NCBI GenBank assembly: GCA_004000035.1
Contig: RJAE01000002.1
Location: 62,001-126,000, forward strand
Direction: 5' to 3'
DNA length: 64,000 nt
From: Arthrobacter sulfonylureivorans
GTDB lineage: Bacteria; Actinomycetota; Actinomycetes; Actinomycetales; Micrococcaceae
Positions within the stretch are counted from its first letter, which is position 1. Each line of letters opens with the position of its first letter. The position numbers were made by a program, and so were the translations under genes. The notes beneath the pieces were generated by a model. That model saw only the letters and a list, made by a program, of their open reading frames with translations. It was not told where the DNA came from and searched no databases. Positions 8,577 through 17,714 of the stretch are shown here, piece after piece.

Positions 8577-9940
8577 AAGTCTGCCGGCGAGTCGAACGGG
8601 CCAACCACGGTGACGACGCGGGGTGCCGCCGCCAATTCGGCGGCCAGTTCCCGGACCTGCTCGACGGTAACCGCCTTGATCCGGGCCAGCGACTCGTCAA
8701 TATCGAGGAACTCCCCGGACACCAGCTCGGCGCGACCCAGCCTGGACATCCTGGAGCCGCTGTCTTCGAGCGCCATCACGATGCCTCCGGATAGCTGGCC
8801 GACGGCCCGGCGCAGCTCGTCCGCGCTGATGCCGTCTGCCGCAAGCCGGTCCAGTTCGGAACCGAGCAGGTCGATGACCTGGCCGGTCTTGGCCGGTGAA
8901 CACCCGGCATACATGCCGAAGTAGCCGGCGTCTGCGTACGCGCCGGAGAAGGAATAGGTGGCGTAGGCCAGCCCGCGTTTCTCCCGGATTTCCTGGAACA
9001 AACGGGAGGACATGCCGCCGCCCAACACCGCGTTCAGCACGCTCATGACGAAGCGGCGTTCATCGGTGGCGTTGATGGACGGGCAGCCCATCACAATGTT
9101 GGCCTGTTCCACCGGACGGCGGTGCACATAGGTGCCGGCCACCGGGGTCACGGCCGCTGCGGCCGTCTGGCGGCGGGACACCGGCACGGCGCCGGCCTCA
9201 AGATGCCAGCCGGCCGATTCCAACGCGGCGAGCACCAAGGTACACACCGTGTCGTGGTCCAGCCCGCCGGCCGCGGTCACCACCAGCTCGTCTGGCCGGT
9301 AGTAGCGCTGGTAATGGGACCAGACCGAGTCTCGTGCCACGGCCTTGATCGCCTCGGGGGTGCCGCCGATGGGCCGGCCCAGCGGATGCCCGCCGAGCAC
9401 CGCCTCAACAAATTTTTCGTGGCTCACATCCGCGGGATCGTCATTGTCCATGGCAATCTCTTCGAGGATGACTCCGCGTTCCTGCTCGAGTTCCTGCGGG
9501 TCCAGGACGGCGGACGTGATCATGTCGGCGATGACGTCAATCGCCATCGGCAGGTCGGAGTCGAGGACCCGGGCGTAGTAGCAGGTGCTTTCCTTGGCCG
9601 TGGCCGCATTCGATTCGCCGCCGACTTCGTCGAAGGCGGAAGCGATATCCAGTGCGGTCCGGCGTTTGGTGCCCTTAAAGAGCAGGTGCTCCAGAAAGTG
9701 GGTCGAGCCGTGCTGGCCCGCGGCTTCATCCCGCGAGCCAACACCAACCCAGAAACCAATCGTCGCCGACCGCTGGCCGGGCATTGCCTCGGTCAGGACC
9801 CGCACTCCCCCGGGCAGCACCGAGCGGCGCACGATGGCACCGCCCGGTTCGCCGTGGATCAGCGTGGGGTCCGACCCGCCGAGCTCGGTGGCATCGGCAT
9901 GCTGCAAGCTGCCGGCCAGCGGCAGGGTGACGACGGTCAT
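8567..9940 (-). CDS. M16-family (pitrilysin/processing peptidase-like) zinc peptidase
   Basis: The 457-residue protein has the inverted zinc motif HFLEH (HXXEH) near residue 80 and a downstream acidic segment LEQERGVILEEI that supplies the third zinc ligand in this family. The second half has the R/Y-type substrate-binding region (EIREKRGLAYATYSFSG). There is no signal peptide, so it is probably cytoplasmic. It follows pnp by 2 nt, as in many actinobacteria, where pnp and an M16 peptidase gene form a unit. The natural substrate is unknown. Confidence 0.9.
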   Translation of the reverse strand: MTVVTLPLAGSLQHADATELGGSDPTLIHGEPGGAIVRRSVLPGGVRVLTEAMPGQRSATIGFWVGVGSRDEAAGQHGSTHFLEHLLFKGTKRRTALDIASAFDEVGGESNAATAKESTCYYARVLDSDLPMAIDVIADMITSAVLDPQELEQERGVILEEIAMDNDDPADVSHEKFVEAVLGGHPLGRPIGGTPEAIKAVARDSVWSHYQRYYRPDELVVTAAGGLDHDTVCTLVLAALESAGWHLEAGAVPVSRRQTAAAAVTPVAGTYVHRRPVEQANIVMGCPSINATDERRFVMSVLNAVLGGGMSSRLFQEIREKRGLAYATYSFSGAYADAGYFGMYAGCSPAKTGQVIDLLGSELDRLAADGISADELRRAVGQLSGGIVMALEDSGSRMSRLGRAELVSGEFLDIDESLARIKAVTVEQVRELAAELAAAPRVVTVVGPFDSPADFGR

Positions 9941-9942
9941 AT

Positions 9943-12183
9943 TTACTCGGCCGAGGCCTCTTCGGCCACAGCTTCTTCAGCTGCAGCCTCGTCAGCGACC
10001 ACCGGAGCCAGCGACAGCTTGCCGCGGTCGTCGATCTTGGTGATCTCGACCTGGACCTTTTGGCCCACCGACACTACATCGTCGACGTTGTCCACGCGCT
10101 TGCCACCGGCCAGCTTGCGCAGCTCGGAGATGTGCAGCAGCCCGTCCTTGCCCGGGGTCAGCGACACGAAGGCACCGAAGGTGGTGGTCTTCACGACCGT
10201 GCCCAGGTACCGCTCGCCCACCTCGGGGATCTGCGGGTTGGCGATCGCGTTCACGGCGGCGCGGGCGGCCTCGGCGGCCGTACCGTCGGTGGCGCCGATC
10301 AGCACCGTGCCGTCATCTTCGATGGAGATGTCCGCACCGGTGTCCTCCTGGATCTGGTTGATCATCTTGCCCTTGGGGCCGATGACCTCGCCGATCTTGT
10401 CAACCGGGATCTTGACCGAGATGATCCGCGGGGCGAACTCGCTCATCTCGTCCGGCTGGTCGATCGCGGCATTGATCACGCCGAGGATGTGCAGCCGGGC
10501 CTCGCGGGCCTGCTTCAGCGCGGCGGCCAGCACCGAGGCCGGGATTCCGTCGAGCTTGGTGTCCAACTGGATGGCCGTGACGAACTCCGAGGTACCTGCG
10601 ACCTTGAAGTCCATGTCGCCGAACGCGTCCTCTGCGCCCAGGATGTCAGTCAGCGCCGCGTAGCGGGTCTCGCCGTCCACCTGGTCGGAGACCAGGCCCA
10701 TGGCGATACCGGCCACCGGGGCCTTCAGCGGCACACCGGCGTTGAGCATGGACAGCGTCGAGGCGCAGACCGAGCCCATCGAGGTGGAGCCGTTGGAGCT
10801 GAGCGCCTCCGAGACCTGGCGGATGGCGTACGGGAACTCTTCACGCGACGGCAGCACCGGCACCAATGCCCGCTCGGCCAGCGCGCCGTGGCCGATTTCG
10901 CGGCGCTTGGGCGAACCCACCCGGCCGGTTTCACCGGTCGAGTACGGCGGGAAGTTGTAGTTGTGCATGTAGCGCTTGCGGGTGACCGGCGAGAGCGAAT
11001 CGATCTGCTGTTCCATCTTCAGCATGTTCAGCGTGGTGACGCCCAGGATCTGGGTTTCGCCGCGCTCGAAGATGGCCGAACCATGGACGCGGGGCAGGAC
11101 TTCCACTTCAGCGGTGAGCTTGCGGATGTCGCTGAGGCCGCGGCCGTCGATGCGGACCTGGTCCGTGAGGATGCGCTGGCGCACTACCTTCTTGGTCACC
11201 GAGTTGAAGGCTGCGGAGATTTCCTTCTCCCGGCCGGCGAACTCGGCGGTTTCGGTGCCGGCGAGCTGGGCCACAACCTCGGCCTTGAACGCGTCGGCGG
11301 CGTCGTTGCGCTCCTGCTTGTCGGCGATCGAGAAGATCTCGGTCAGCTTGGCAGCGGCGGCGGACTCGACGGCGGCGAAGGCATCGTCTTCGTAGTCCCG
11401 GAAGATCGGGAACTCGACGGTGGGCTTGGCAGCCCGTGCGGCCAGATCAGCCTGTGCGTCGCAGAGCGCGCGGATGAACGGCTTGGCCGCTTCCAGGCCC
11501 TCGGCCACAACCTCTTCGGTGGGGGCGGTGGCGCCCTCTTCCTTGATCAGGTTCCAGGCGTTGTCGGTTGCCTCGGCCTCGACCATCATGATCGCGACGT
11601 CGTCCCCGGCAATGCGGCCGGCCACAACCATGCTGAACACGGCGCGTTCCAGCTCGGAGTGCTTCGGGAAGGCCACCCATTGGCCGTCCACCAGTGCCAC
11701 GCGGACACCGCCGATCGGACCGGAGAAGGGCAGGCCGGACAGCTGGGTGGACATGGACGAGGCGTTGATAGCCACCACGTCGTACAGCACATCCGGGTTG
11801 ATCGCCAGCACGGTGACCACGATCTGGACCTCGTTGCGCAAGCCCTTGACGAAGGCCGGGCGCAGCGGGCGGTCCATCAGGCGGCAGGCCAGGATTGCTT
11901 CCGTGGACGGACGGCCTTCGCGGCGGAAGAACGAGCCCGGGATGCGGCCGGCGGCGTACATGCGCTCTTCCACATCGACGGTCAGCGGGAAGAAGTCGAA
12001 GCCTTCGCGCGGGGACTTGCCCGCCGTCGTGGCTGACAGCAGGGCGGTGTCTTCGTCGATGTAGACCATCGCCGAGCCGGCTGCCTGCTGGGCAACGCGG
12101 CCGGTTTCAAACCGGATCACGCGCTGGCCGAAGCGGCCGTTATCAATGACCGCTTCTGAGAACTGAATTTCGGGACCCTCCAA
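9943..12183 (-). CDS. pnp: Polyribonucleotide nucleotidyltransferase (PNPase)
   Basis: PNPase is a phosphorolytic 3'-5' exoribonuclease of mRNA turnover. The 746-residue protein has two RNase PH domains separated by an alpha-helical region, then a KH domain ([17 protein letters not shown]) and an S1 domain ([15 protein letters not shown]), ending in an acidic Ala/Glu tail. The start is taken as TTG 12183 ([12 protein letters not shown]), because GGAGGTGA lies 5 nt upstream and homology begins there; the frame extends further to 12327 without support. It is transcribed separately from rpsO, from which a strong terminator divides it. Confidence 0.94.
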   Translation of the reverse strand: MEGPEIQFSEAVIDNGRFGQRVIRFETGRVAQQAAGSAMVYIDEDTALLSATTAGKSPREGFDFFPLTVDVEERMYAAGRIPGSFFRREGRPSTEAILACRLMDRPLRPAFVKGLRNEVQIVVTVLAINPDVLYDVVAINASSMSTQLSGLPFSGPIGGVRVALVDGQWVAFPKHSELERAVFSMVVAGRIAGDDVAIMMVEAEATDNAWNLIKEEGATAPTEEVVAEGLEAAKPFIRALCDAQADLAARAAKPTVEFPIFRDYEDDAFAAVESAAAAKLTEIFSIADKQERNDAADAFKAEVVAQLAGTETAEFAGREKEISAAFNSVTKKVVRQRILTDQVRIDGRGLSDIRKLTAEVEVLPRVHGSAIFERGETQILGVTTLNMLKMEQQIDSLSPVTRKRYMHNYNFPPYSTGETGRVGSPKRREIGHGALAERALVPVLPSREEFPYAIRQVSEALSSNGSTSMGSVCASTLSMLNAGVPLKAPVAGIAMGLVSDQVDGETRYAALTDILGAEDAFGDMDFKVAGTSEFVTAIQLDTKLDGIPASVLAAALKQAREARLHILGVINAAIDQPDEMSEFAPRIISVKIPVDKIGEVIGPKGKMINQIQEDTGADISIEDDGTVLIGATDGTAAEAARAAVNAIANPQIPEVGERYLGTVVKTTTFGAFVSLTPGKDGLLHISELRKLAGGKRVDNVDDVVSVGQKVQVEITKIDDRGKLSLAPVVADEAAAEEAVAEEASAE

Positions 12184-12434
12184 GAGAGTCACCTCCGTTT
12201 CTTCGAGTGTGCGGAGGCTGCCGGTATCTGCCCAGACCTGCAGGCCGCTTCTCGGCCAGCCTGCCTGTACGCCACCCGGTCTTCGATCGAGACCTACGGG
12301 CTGCCCAAGGGACATCCCGGAAGCCACTACCGAGGACCGCGAATGCCGCGATACCGGAAGTCTCCAGTTGATGTAGTTATCGCCCAGCGGTTTCCCGCCG
12401 GCCGTCTCCTGCCGCGCCCGAAAGGGCGAGGTAG
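12184..12434 (-). promoter_or_regulatory. pnp leader region
   Basis: This non-coding stretch between the rpsO terminator and the pnp TTG should carry the pnp promoter and 5' leader. A strong ribosome-binding site (GGAGGTGA) is present at its downstream end at 12189-12196. I see no convincing -35/-10 pair or known riboswitch. Confidence 0.45.
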
Positions 12435-12483
12435 GAAAAAGGCGGCCCTTCTGTTCCCTGTTGCGATGAACGGAAGAGCCGCC
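12435..12483 (-). terminator. Strong intrinsic terminator after rpsO
   Basis: On the minus strand GGCGGCTCTTCCGTTC pairs with GAACAGAAGGGCCGCC (16 positions, one mismatch and one G-U pair) around an 11-nt loop, followed by TTTTTCC. It starts 11 nt after the rpsO stop codon. This is a classic factor-independent terminator or attenuator that separates rpsO from pnp. Confidence 0.85.
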
Positions 12484-12494
12484 TCCTTCGCCGA

Positions 12495-12764
12495 CTAGCG
12501 GCGCAGGCCGAGGCGCTCGATGAGCGTACGGTAGCGCGTGATGTCGGTTTCACGCAGGTAGGTGAGCATACGACGGCGACGGCCGACCAGGGCCATCAGG
12601 CCGCGGCGGGTGTGGTGGTCGTGCTTGTGCATCTTCAGGTGTTCGGTCAGGTCGGAGATGCGACGGGACAGAACAGCGATCTGTACCTCGGGGGAACCCG
12701 TGTCGCCCTCGTGCGTGGCGTATTCCTTGATGATTTCCTGCTTGAGCGCGGCGTCTAATGCCAC
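12495..12764 (-). CDS. rpsO: 30S ribosomal protein S15
   Basis: S15 binds the central domain of 16S rRNA early in 30S assembly. The 89-residue sequence has the normal family length and motifs ([36 protein letters not shown]). The start is GTG 12764, with AGGAG about 6 nt upstream; the longer frame to 12884 has no support. It is followed closely by a strong terminator. In many bacteria S15 represses its own translation through its leader; the 162-nt region upstream could hold this, but no structure was proved here. Confidence 0.96.
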   Translation of the reverse strand: MALDAALKQEIIKEYATHEGDTGSPEVQIAVLSRRISDLTEHLKMHKHDHHTRRGLMALVGRRRRMLTYLRETDITRYRTLIERLGLRR

Positions 12765-12926
12765 AATAACTCCTAGAAGTTGTGCCGTGAGGCCCGAGTC
12801 AGCACTTCGCTGCCGGGGGCTCCGTACCTTCCGCCAGCAGCCAGAGGCTGCCGGACGCCGAGCACAGAGGGATACAGCCGCCACAGACCGCAGCCGAATC
12901 CACCGGCAAGTTTACCTGTTGCGGGC

Positions 12927-13898
12927 TCAGTCTGTCGAAAGCAGGCTTCGGGTGCGCGCTACGTCGTCGTGCATTTGGGCGATCAACGCCACGGGGCCGG
13001 TGTAGGCCACCATGCCGCGCAGCCGCTGCACGAATTCGACCACTACCTGCTGGCCGTAAAGATTGAAGTCATCGGTGCTCTCCTGCGGCCGGTCGATGAC
13101 GTGCGCCTCGACCCGGCGGCTGGCCCCTTCGAAGGTGGGGTTCGAGCCCACCGAGATGGCGGCCGGCCACCTGGTACCGCGCTGGTCCACCAGCCAGCCG
13201 GCGTACACCCCATCGGCCGGGATCAGCCCGGATGAGTGCTTGGACAGGTTCGCGGTGGGAAAGCCGAGTTCGCGGCCCCGGGCGTCGCCGTGCACCACTT
13301 CGCCGCGCATCCGGTGGGTCCGCCCTAGCACTTCCGCCGCCATCGCCACATCACCGACCGCCAGCGCCTCACGCACCCAGGACGACGAGCAGCGCCGGCT
13401 GCCGTCGGCGCCGCCGTCTGCATCGGCTTCGTATTCGTCCACGACCTCGACGGCGAAGCCGAACTGGCGCCCGAGTTCCTGCATCGTGGTCACGTCGCCT
13501 GCGTTGTTCTTCCCGAAGCGCGTATCGTGTCCGATCACGACGGCCGTTGCGCCCAGGGCCTCCACGAAGACGTTGCGGACGAACTGCTCGGGTGTTTCGC
13601 CGGCCAGCTCCAGCGTGTAGGTCATCATCAGGAGGCCATCCAGTCCGCTTGCGGCCAGGGCCTCAACCCTGTCTTCCAGACCCATGATCAGCTGCGGGGC
13701 TGCGTCCGGCCGGTGCACTTGGGAGGGATGCGGATCGAAGGAAATGGCCACGGCCTGCGCCTCGCGGGCGGCAGCCGTCTCCACCAGGCGTCGCAGCACC
13801 TGCTGGTGGCCGCGGTGCACGCCGTCGAAGTTGCCCAGTGTCACCACTGATGGACCAAAGCCACGGGGTACGTCGGCCAGGTCTTTCCAGTAGTGCAC
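12927..13898 (-). CDS. ribF: Bifunctional riboflavin kinase / FAD synthetase
   Basis: RibF phosphorylates riboflavin to FMN and adenylylates FMN to FAD. The 323-residue protein has the N-terminal nucleotidyltransferase motif LGNFDGVHRGHQQVL, the ISFDPHP segment, and the C-terminal flavokinase segment GRELGFPTANL with GVYAGW and NPTFEG. The start is GTG 13898 (VHYWKDLADVPRG), with GAGGAG upstream; the 60-codon upstream extension to 14078 is low-complexity and overlaps the neighbouring gene. It follows two small membrane-protein genes and precedes rpsO. Confidence 0.94.
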   Translation of the reverse strand: MHYWKDLADVPRGFGPSVVTLGNFDGVHRGHQQVLRRLVETAAAREAQAVAISFDPHPSQVHRPDAAPQLIMGLEDRVEALAASGLDGLLMMTYTLELAGETPEQFVRNVFVEALGATAVVIGHDTRFGKNNAGDVTTMQELGRQFGFAVEVVDEYEADADGGADGSRRCSSSWVREALAVGDVAMAAEVLGRTHRMRGEVVHGDARGRELGFPTANLSKHSSGLIPADGVYAGWLVDQRGTRWPAAISVGSNPTFEGASRRVEAHVIDRPQESTDDFNLYGQQVVVEFVQRLRGMVAYTGPVALIAQMHDDVARTRSLLSTD

Positions 13899-13957
13899 AG
13901 TGAACTCCTCATTGATTGGGCCTTGAGCGGTTGCGGCCCCGCGCCGGGCCCCTTCCA

Positions 13958-14431
13958 TTATGGACGATCCTCCGACGGCTTCTGCCCGGCGGCCGGCCGG
14001 TGCCGCCAGAGCCACCAGAGGCCGACCACCGGAAGCACTAGCGGAACGTAACCGTAGCCTTGGCCGAAGCCGGACCACACGGTGTCCTGCGGAAGCAGTT
14101 CCGGGTCCAGCAGGCTGATGAGTCCGACGGCGACGACGCCCAGGAGTTCGATGCCCACGGCGGCCACGGAGAGCCAGTAGGAGCGGATTCCGGACTTGGC
14201 CAGCGTAATGGTCGCCAGGATGTAGACGACGGCGGCGAAGGCGGAGAGCACGTAGGCCACCGGCGCCTCGGCGAATTTGGTGGCGATCTGGTAGCCCGCC
14301 CGTGCGGTGGCGGACAGCGCGAAGACACCGTAGACCGCCACGAGCAGGCGGCCGAAACCGGTGGCCCGGCGTGCTACCTCATTCGTGTCCTGGGCCCGCT
14401 GCACTGGCTGTTGTTCCCGGCCGGTTTTCAT
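13958..14431 (-). CDS. Four-helix membrane protein of unknown function
   Basis: The 157-residue product has about four hydrophobic segments (LLVAVYGVFALSATARAGY, AYVLSAFAAVVYILATITLA, WLSVAAVGIELLGVVAVGL, YVPLVLPVVGLWWLW) and charged ends. The ATG at 14431 overlaps the stop of the preceding membrane-protein gene (ATGA), which decides the start over the longer frame. The pair lies between truB and ribF. No named function can be assigned; the tight coupling suggests the two proteins act together. Confidence 0.75.
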   Translation of the reverse strand: MKTGREQQPVQRAQDTNEVARRATGFGRLLVAVYGVFALSATARAGYQIATKFAEAPVAYVLSAFAAVVYILATITLAKSGIRSYWLSVAAVGIELLGVVAVGLISLLDPELLPQDTVWSGFGQGYGYVPLVLPVVGLWWLWRHRPAAGQKPSEDRP

Positions 14432-14802
14432 GCGGCGATTGCTCCGTCCCAAATCTGTTCCATTCTTACCAGCATCACAAAGACGGTCACGGCGGCGGCG
14501 CCCAGTACCAGGTTGCTCCACCGGCTGCGGTCAGTAATTGACCACCAGAAGGCCGCCACCGGCACTAGCAGCGCGGTGAGCAGATAACCCCAGAATTCCC
14601 AGGTTTCCCCGGCAACGGCCTCACCGGACACCTGCCGGATGATACCGGCCACGGCGTAGACCAGCAGGAACAGCTCCACGGCGGCCAGTGAGAGAATCGT
14701 AATGTCATTCGGCCCGTGTTTCAGGATGGCCGCAACCACGCAAATGATGGCAGCCAACAGCGTGACCACCGCGCCGGCGATAAAGAATCCGTCGACGATC
14801 AT
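14428..14802 (-). CDS. Four-helix membrane protein of unknown function
   Basis: The 124-residue product is mostly hydrophobic, with about four membrane segments (GAVVTLLAAIICVVAAIL, ILSLAAVELFLLVYAVAGI, YLLTALLVPVAAFWWSI, LVLGAAAVTVFVMLV). Its ATG overlaps the truB stop (ATGA) and its stop overlaps the next membrane-protein gene. It is conserved-looking rather than random because hydrophobic segments alternate with short polar loops, but I recognise no family function. Confidence 0.75.
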   Translation of the reverse strand: MIVDGFFIAGAVVTLLAAIICVVAAILKHGPNDITILSLAAVELFLLVYAVAGIIRQVSGEAVAGETWEFWGYLLTALLVPVAAFWWSITDRSRWSNLVLGAAAVTVFVMLVRMEQIWDGAIAA

Positions 14803-15707
14803 TTGTCGGCCGCCTCGTTTCCCGGGGCAAACACCAGTAGCGGTTTGGCCTGTGAATCGGTGTCTTCCAGCAGCGCCACCAGTGACCCGTCCGGGGCGAA
14901 CGCCGCGGTGGCGCCCGCTTCTCCCCCGGCCGGAATCCGCCGACCGTGAGAGACATCGTCGGCTTCCGCGGCACTGAGTTCCCGGGCCGGGAACAACACT
15001 CTGGCGGCCTCATCCAGCGCGGTCAGTTGCAGGTTTTCGGCCAGTTGTTCCAGCGTAGCCGCGTCTTCGATCCGGAACGGTCCCACCCGGGTCCGGCGCA
15101 AGGCGGTCAAATGCCCGCCCACGCCCAGCCCCTGCCCCAGATCACGGGCCAGGGCACGGATGTAGGTCCCGGACGAACATTCAACGGTCACGTCCACGTC
15201 CTGTACCTTGCCGCCGCGCTCCCGGCGGATGCCGTGGACCTCGAACCGGTGAATGGTGACCGGCCGGGCCGGCAGCGACACCTCCTGGCCCGAACGTACG
15301 CGCGCATAGGACCGCTGGCCGTTGACCTTGATGGCCGAGACGCTGCTCGGAACCTGCTGGATGTCGCCGGTCAGCGCGGCGACGCCTTCACGGATTTGTT
15401 GTTCCGTCACGGCCGCGGCGATGGTTTCCGCCGTGACATCGCCTTCGGCGTCGTCAGTCACCGTCGACTGGCCCAAGCGGATGGTCGCGTCATAGGTTTT
15501 AGAGGCACCGACAATGTAGGTCAGCAGCCGGGTTGCCTTGTTGACACCAATCACCAGGACGCCGGTGGCCATCGGGTCCAGGGTGCCGGCATGGCCGACT
15601 TTTCGGGTTCCGGCAAGCCTGCGCATGCGGCCAACCACATCATGGCTGGTCCACCCCTGCGGCTTGTCGACAAGTATCAGTCCGGAGCGGAGCAGGCCAG
15701 AAGTCAC
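14799..15707 (-). CDS. truB: tRNA pseudouridine(55) synthase
   Basis: TruB makes pseudouridine 55 in the T-loop of tRNAs. The 302-residue protein has the catalytic motif VGHAGTLDPMATGVL, with Asp44 as the nucleophile, and later the family segments SGTYIRALARDLG and LRRTRVGPF. A C-terminal extension of about 50 residues resembles a degenerate RNA-binding tail. It would normally follow rbfA directly; here a plus-strand ScyD-like gene lies between them. Confidence 0.95.
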   Translation of the reverse strand: MTSGLLRSGLILVDKPQGWTSHDVVGRMRRLAGTRKVGHAGTLDPMATGVLVIGVNKATRLLTYIVGASKTYDATIRLGQSTVTDDAEGDVTAETIAAAVTEQQIREGVAALTGDIQQVPSSVSAIKVNGQRSYARVRSGQEVSLPARPVTIHRFEVHGIRRERGGKVQDVDVTVECSSGTYIRALARDLGQGLGVGGHLTALRRTRVGPFRIEDAATLEQLAENLQLTALDEAARVLFPARELSAAEADDVSHGRRIPAGGEAGATAAFAPDGSLVALLEDTDSQAKPLLVFAPGNEAADK

Positions 15708-15766
15708 GCCTTTCAGTATATGGCGTCCCGGGTGTGGGTCCGTTCCCCGGCTTAAAGCATGAATCG

Positions 15767-15795
15767 TTGACAGCCCTCGCGGGCCCTATTAGCTT
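15767..15795 (+). promoter_or_regulatory. Sigma-70-type promoter for the ScyD-like gene
   Basis: TTGACA at 15767-15772 is followed, after exactly 17 nt, by TAGCTT at 15790-15795, a consensus -35 and a TANNNT -10. Transcription from here would leave a leader of about 155-160 nt before the GTG at 15961. Confidence 0.6.
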
Positions 15796-15960
15796 GAGCT
15801 CACTGCGTGCCGCACTCGGCCTGAGGGGAATGTTCAGCAGGGGGAATGTCAGCGGGCTGGGCACAGTCGCCTTTTCGGCATCACTTGCGCTTACCTCCAG
15901 TCATTCCATCGATCTGCGAGACCTCTGAGGTGCTTCGCGGCTTCTTCCGGGAGCTCATCC

Positions 15961-17088
15961 GTGAAAAGACACAAACTCTATCTTGCCCTGCCCTTGGTGC
16001 TTGGCTTGTCGCTGGGCACCGGCTTGGCACCGGCATCATCCGCCGACCGCAACAGTACTAAGCCGCCGACGACCACCACGCTTGCCGACGGCCTGCTTTC
16101 CCCTCTGGGCCTTGCTGCCGGGCGGCAGGGGCTCTTCGTGACCCAGAATTTCGCCGGACTGTTGACCAAGGTTCGGTCGCAGGGCGATCCCAAGGTGTTG
16201 AACAGTTCCGGTGGACCGGAAGTGGGGGCCGTCTCTCTGTATAAGGACACCGTCTACTTTTCCGAAGGCACCGGCGCCGGCGGGATGGATGGGCTGCTGA
16301 ACGTGCAGTGGATCAAGTCCTTGGACAACCACCGCAAGGCCACGCCGAGGAAGATCGCGGACGTGGCCGCCTACGAGGCCAAACGGAATCCGGACGGCCG
16401 GGTCACCTACGGTTTCGGCGACGTGCGGGACCAGCAGTGCCTGGACCGGGTTCCCGCGGGGATCCCGGCCAAGTACAAGGGGCAGGTCGACTCCCATGCC
16501 TACGCAACCGCCGCCAACAAGCGCAGCATCTATGTGGCCGACGCCGGCGCCAATGCGATCCTGAAGGTCGACAAGCGCAGCAAGCGGGTCAGCACCGTGG
16601 CCGTGCTGCCGGCGGCTTCCTTCCGGGTCACCGCCGTGCTGGCCGCGGGCATGGGCCTGCCGGACTGCGTGGTGGGCGAGAGGTACTACTTGGAGCCGGT
16701 GCCCACTGATGTGGAGTTCGGCAAGGACGGCTGGCTGTACGTCACGTCACTGCCGGGCGGTCCGGAAGACGGGAGCCTCGGCGCGCTGGGCCGTGTATTC
16801 AAGGTCCATTCGGAAACCGGCAAGGTGGTGCAGCTGGCCAGCGGCTTCTCCGGCGCCACGAACCTGGCTGTCAGTTCACGCGGTGACATCTATGTGGCCG
16901 AGATGTTCGGCAACAAGATCTCCGTGGTGAAGAAGGGGTACCACAAGGCGAGGACGTTCCTCGAGACGACCACCCCTGGCGCCCTGGAGATTCATGACAA
17001 CCGGCTCTATGCCACGACGCATGCCCTGCCGGACTTCAGCGGGCAAACACCACCCTCAGGCAAGCTGATCAAGATCAGGCTGCGCTGA
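15961..17088 (+). CDS. Secreted ScyD/ScyE-family beta-propeller protein
   Basis: The 375-residue product has a signal peptide (KRHKLYLALPLVLGLSLG, likely cut after a PASSA-like site near residue 28). It then has repeated strand-turn blocks such as RQGLFVTQNF, KRSIYVADAGANAILKVD and RGDIYVAEMFGNKISVV, typical of NHL/SMP-30-like propellers and of ScyD/ScyE proteins. Many actinobacterial homologues are annotated this way without proven function. The GTG start at 15961 has GGGAG upstream. The gene is on the opposite strand to the surrounding housekeeping run and has its own promoter and downstream hairpin. Confidence 0.8.
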   Translation: MKRHKLYLALPLVLGLSLGTGLAPASSADRNSTKPPTTTTLADGLLSPLGLAAGRQGLFVTQNFAGLLTKVRSQGDPKVLNSSGGPEVGAVSLYKDTVYFSEGTGAGGMDGLLNVQWIKSLDNHRKATPRKIADVAAYEAKRNPDGRVTYGFGDVRDQQCLDRVPAGIPAKYKGQVDSHAYATAANKRSIYVADAGANAILKVDKRSKRVSTVAVLPAASFRVTAVLAAGMGLPDCVVGERYYLEPVPTDVEFGKDGWLYVTSLPGGPEDGSLGALGRVFKVHSETGKVVQLASGFSGATNLAVSSRGDIYVAEMFGNKISVVKKGYHKARTFLETTTPGALEIHDNRLYATTHALPDFSGQTPPSGKLIKIRLR

Positions 17089-17112
17089 CGCCAGAGGAAG
17101 CCGGCACAACAA

Positions 17113-17155
17113 ACGACGGTGGGCCACCCGCGCAGGGCAGGTGGCCCACCGTCGT
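17113..17155. terminator. Perfect 16-bp-stem hairpin between convergent genes
   Basis: ACGACGGTGGGCCACC (17113-17128) is the exact reverse complement of 17140-17155, with an 11-nt loop. It lies between the ends of the ScyD-like gene and rbfA. There is no strong T-run on either side, so it is a likely two-way terminator of the GC-rich actinobacterial type. Confidence 0.7.
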
Positions 17156-17169
17156 CGTACTGTGGATGG

Positions 17170-17631
17170 TTACTCCGGGCGCGACTCGCTGCCGGGTTCG
17201 TCCTCGTCTTCGTCACCGGGCTTACGGTACGGATCCTCTCCGCCGGCGAAGGCGGCTCCTTCGGCTATTGCCGCCACCTCGGCATCCCTGGCCTTCGCGG
17301 TCCGCAACAACTCCTCCAGGTGGCTGGCGTTCACCGGGATTTCGTCCGGGACGAATTCCAGCGTGGGCGTCAGCCGGGCGGTGATGTTCCGGCCCACTTC
17401 AGCCCGCAGTACGCCCTTGGCGGATTCAAGTGCCTTGCGGGTGCCGTCCTGCTCTTCGTCGGTACCGAAGACCGTGTAGTAGACGGTGGCGTGCTGCAGG
17501 TCGTTGGTCACCCGGGCGTCTGTGATGGTCACAAACCCAAGGCGCGGATCTTTGACCCGGCGCTCGAGCGCCTGGGCCACCACAACCTTGATCCGGTCGG
17601 CCATTTTGGCGGCGCGTGCTGGGTCTGCCAT
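17170..17631 (-). CDS. rbfA: 30S ribosome-binding factor A
   Basis: RbfA helps mature the 5' end of 16S rRNA and the 30S subunit. The 153-residue protein starts MADPARAAKMADRIKVVVAQ and has the KH-like core (DPRLGFVTITDARVTNDLQHATVYYTVFG) and LEFVPDEIP. The C-terminal 30 residues are acidic and disordered-looking. It follows infB by about 80 nt in the standard nusA-infB-rbfA order. Confidence 0.94.
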   Translation of the reverse strand: MADPARAAKMADRIKVVVAQALERRVKDPRLGFVTITDARVTNDLQHATVYYTVFGTDEEQDGTRKALESAKGVLRAEVGRNITARLTPTLEFVPDEIPVNASHLEELLRTAKARDAEVAAIAEGAAFAGGEDPYRKPGDEDEDEPGSESRPE

Positions 17632-17714
17632 GACCCCTCCTCAATTCTCGTGATGATGGCGGAACAACGGGCGCCCGGCGGCGATGCCACCAGACGCCCG
17701 CTGCAAGCCGACTG

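Noticed and set aside
10060-12036. Long plus-strand open frame over pnp
   Set aside because: It is a composition shadow of pnp, with no domain or start signal.
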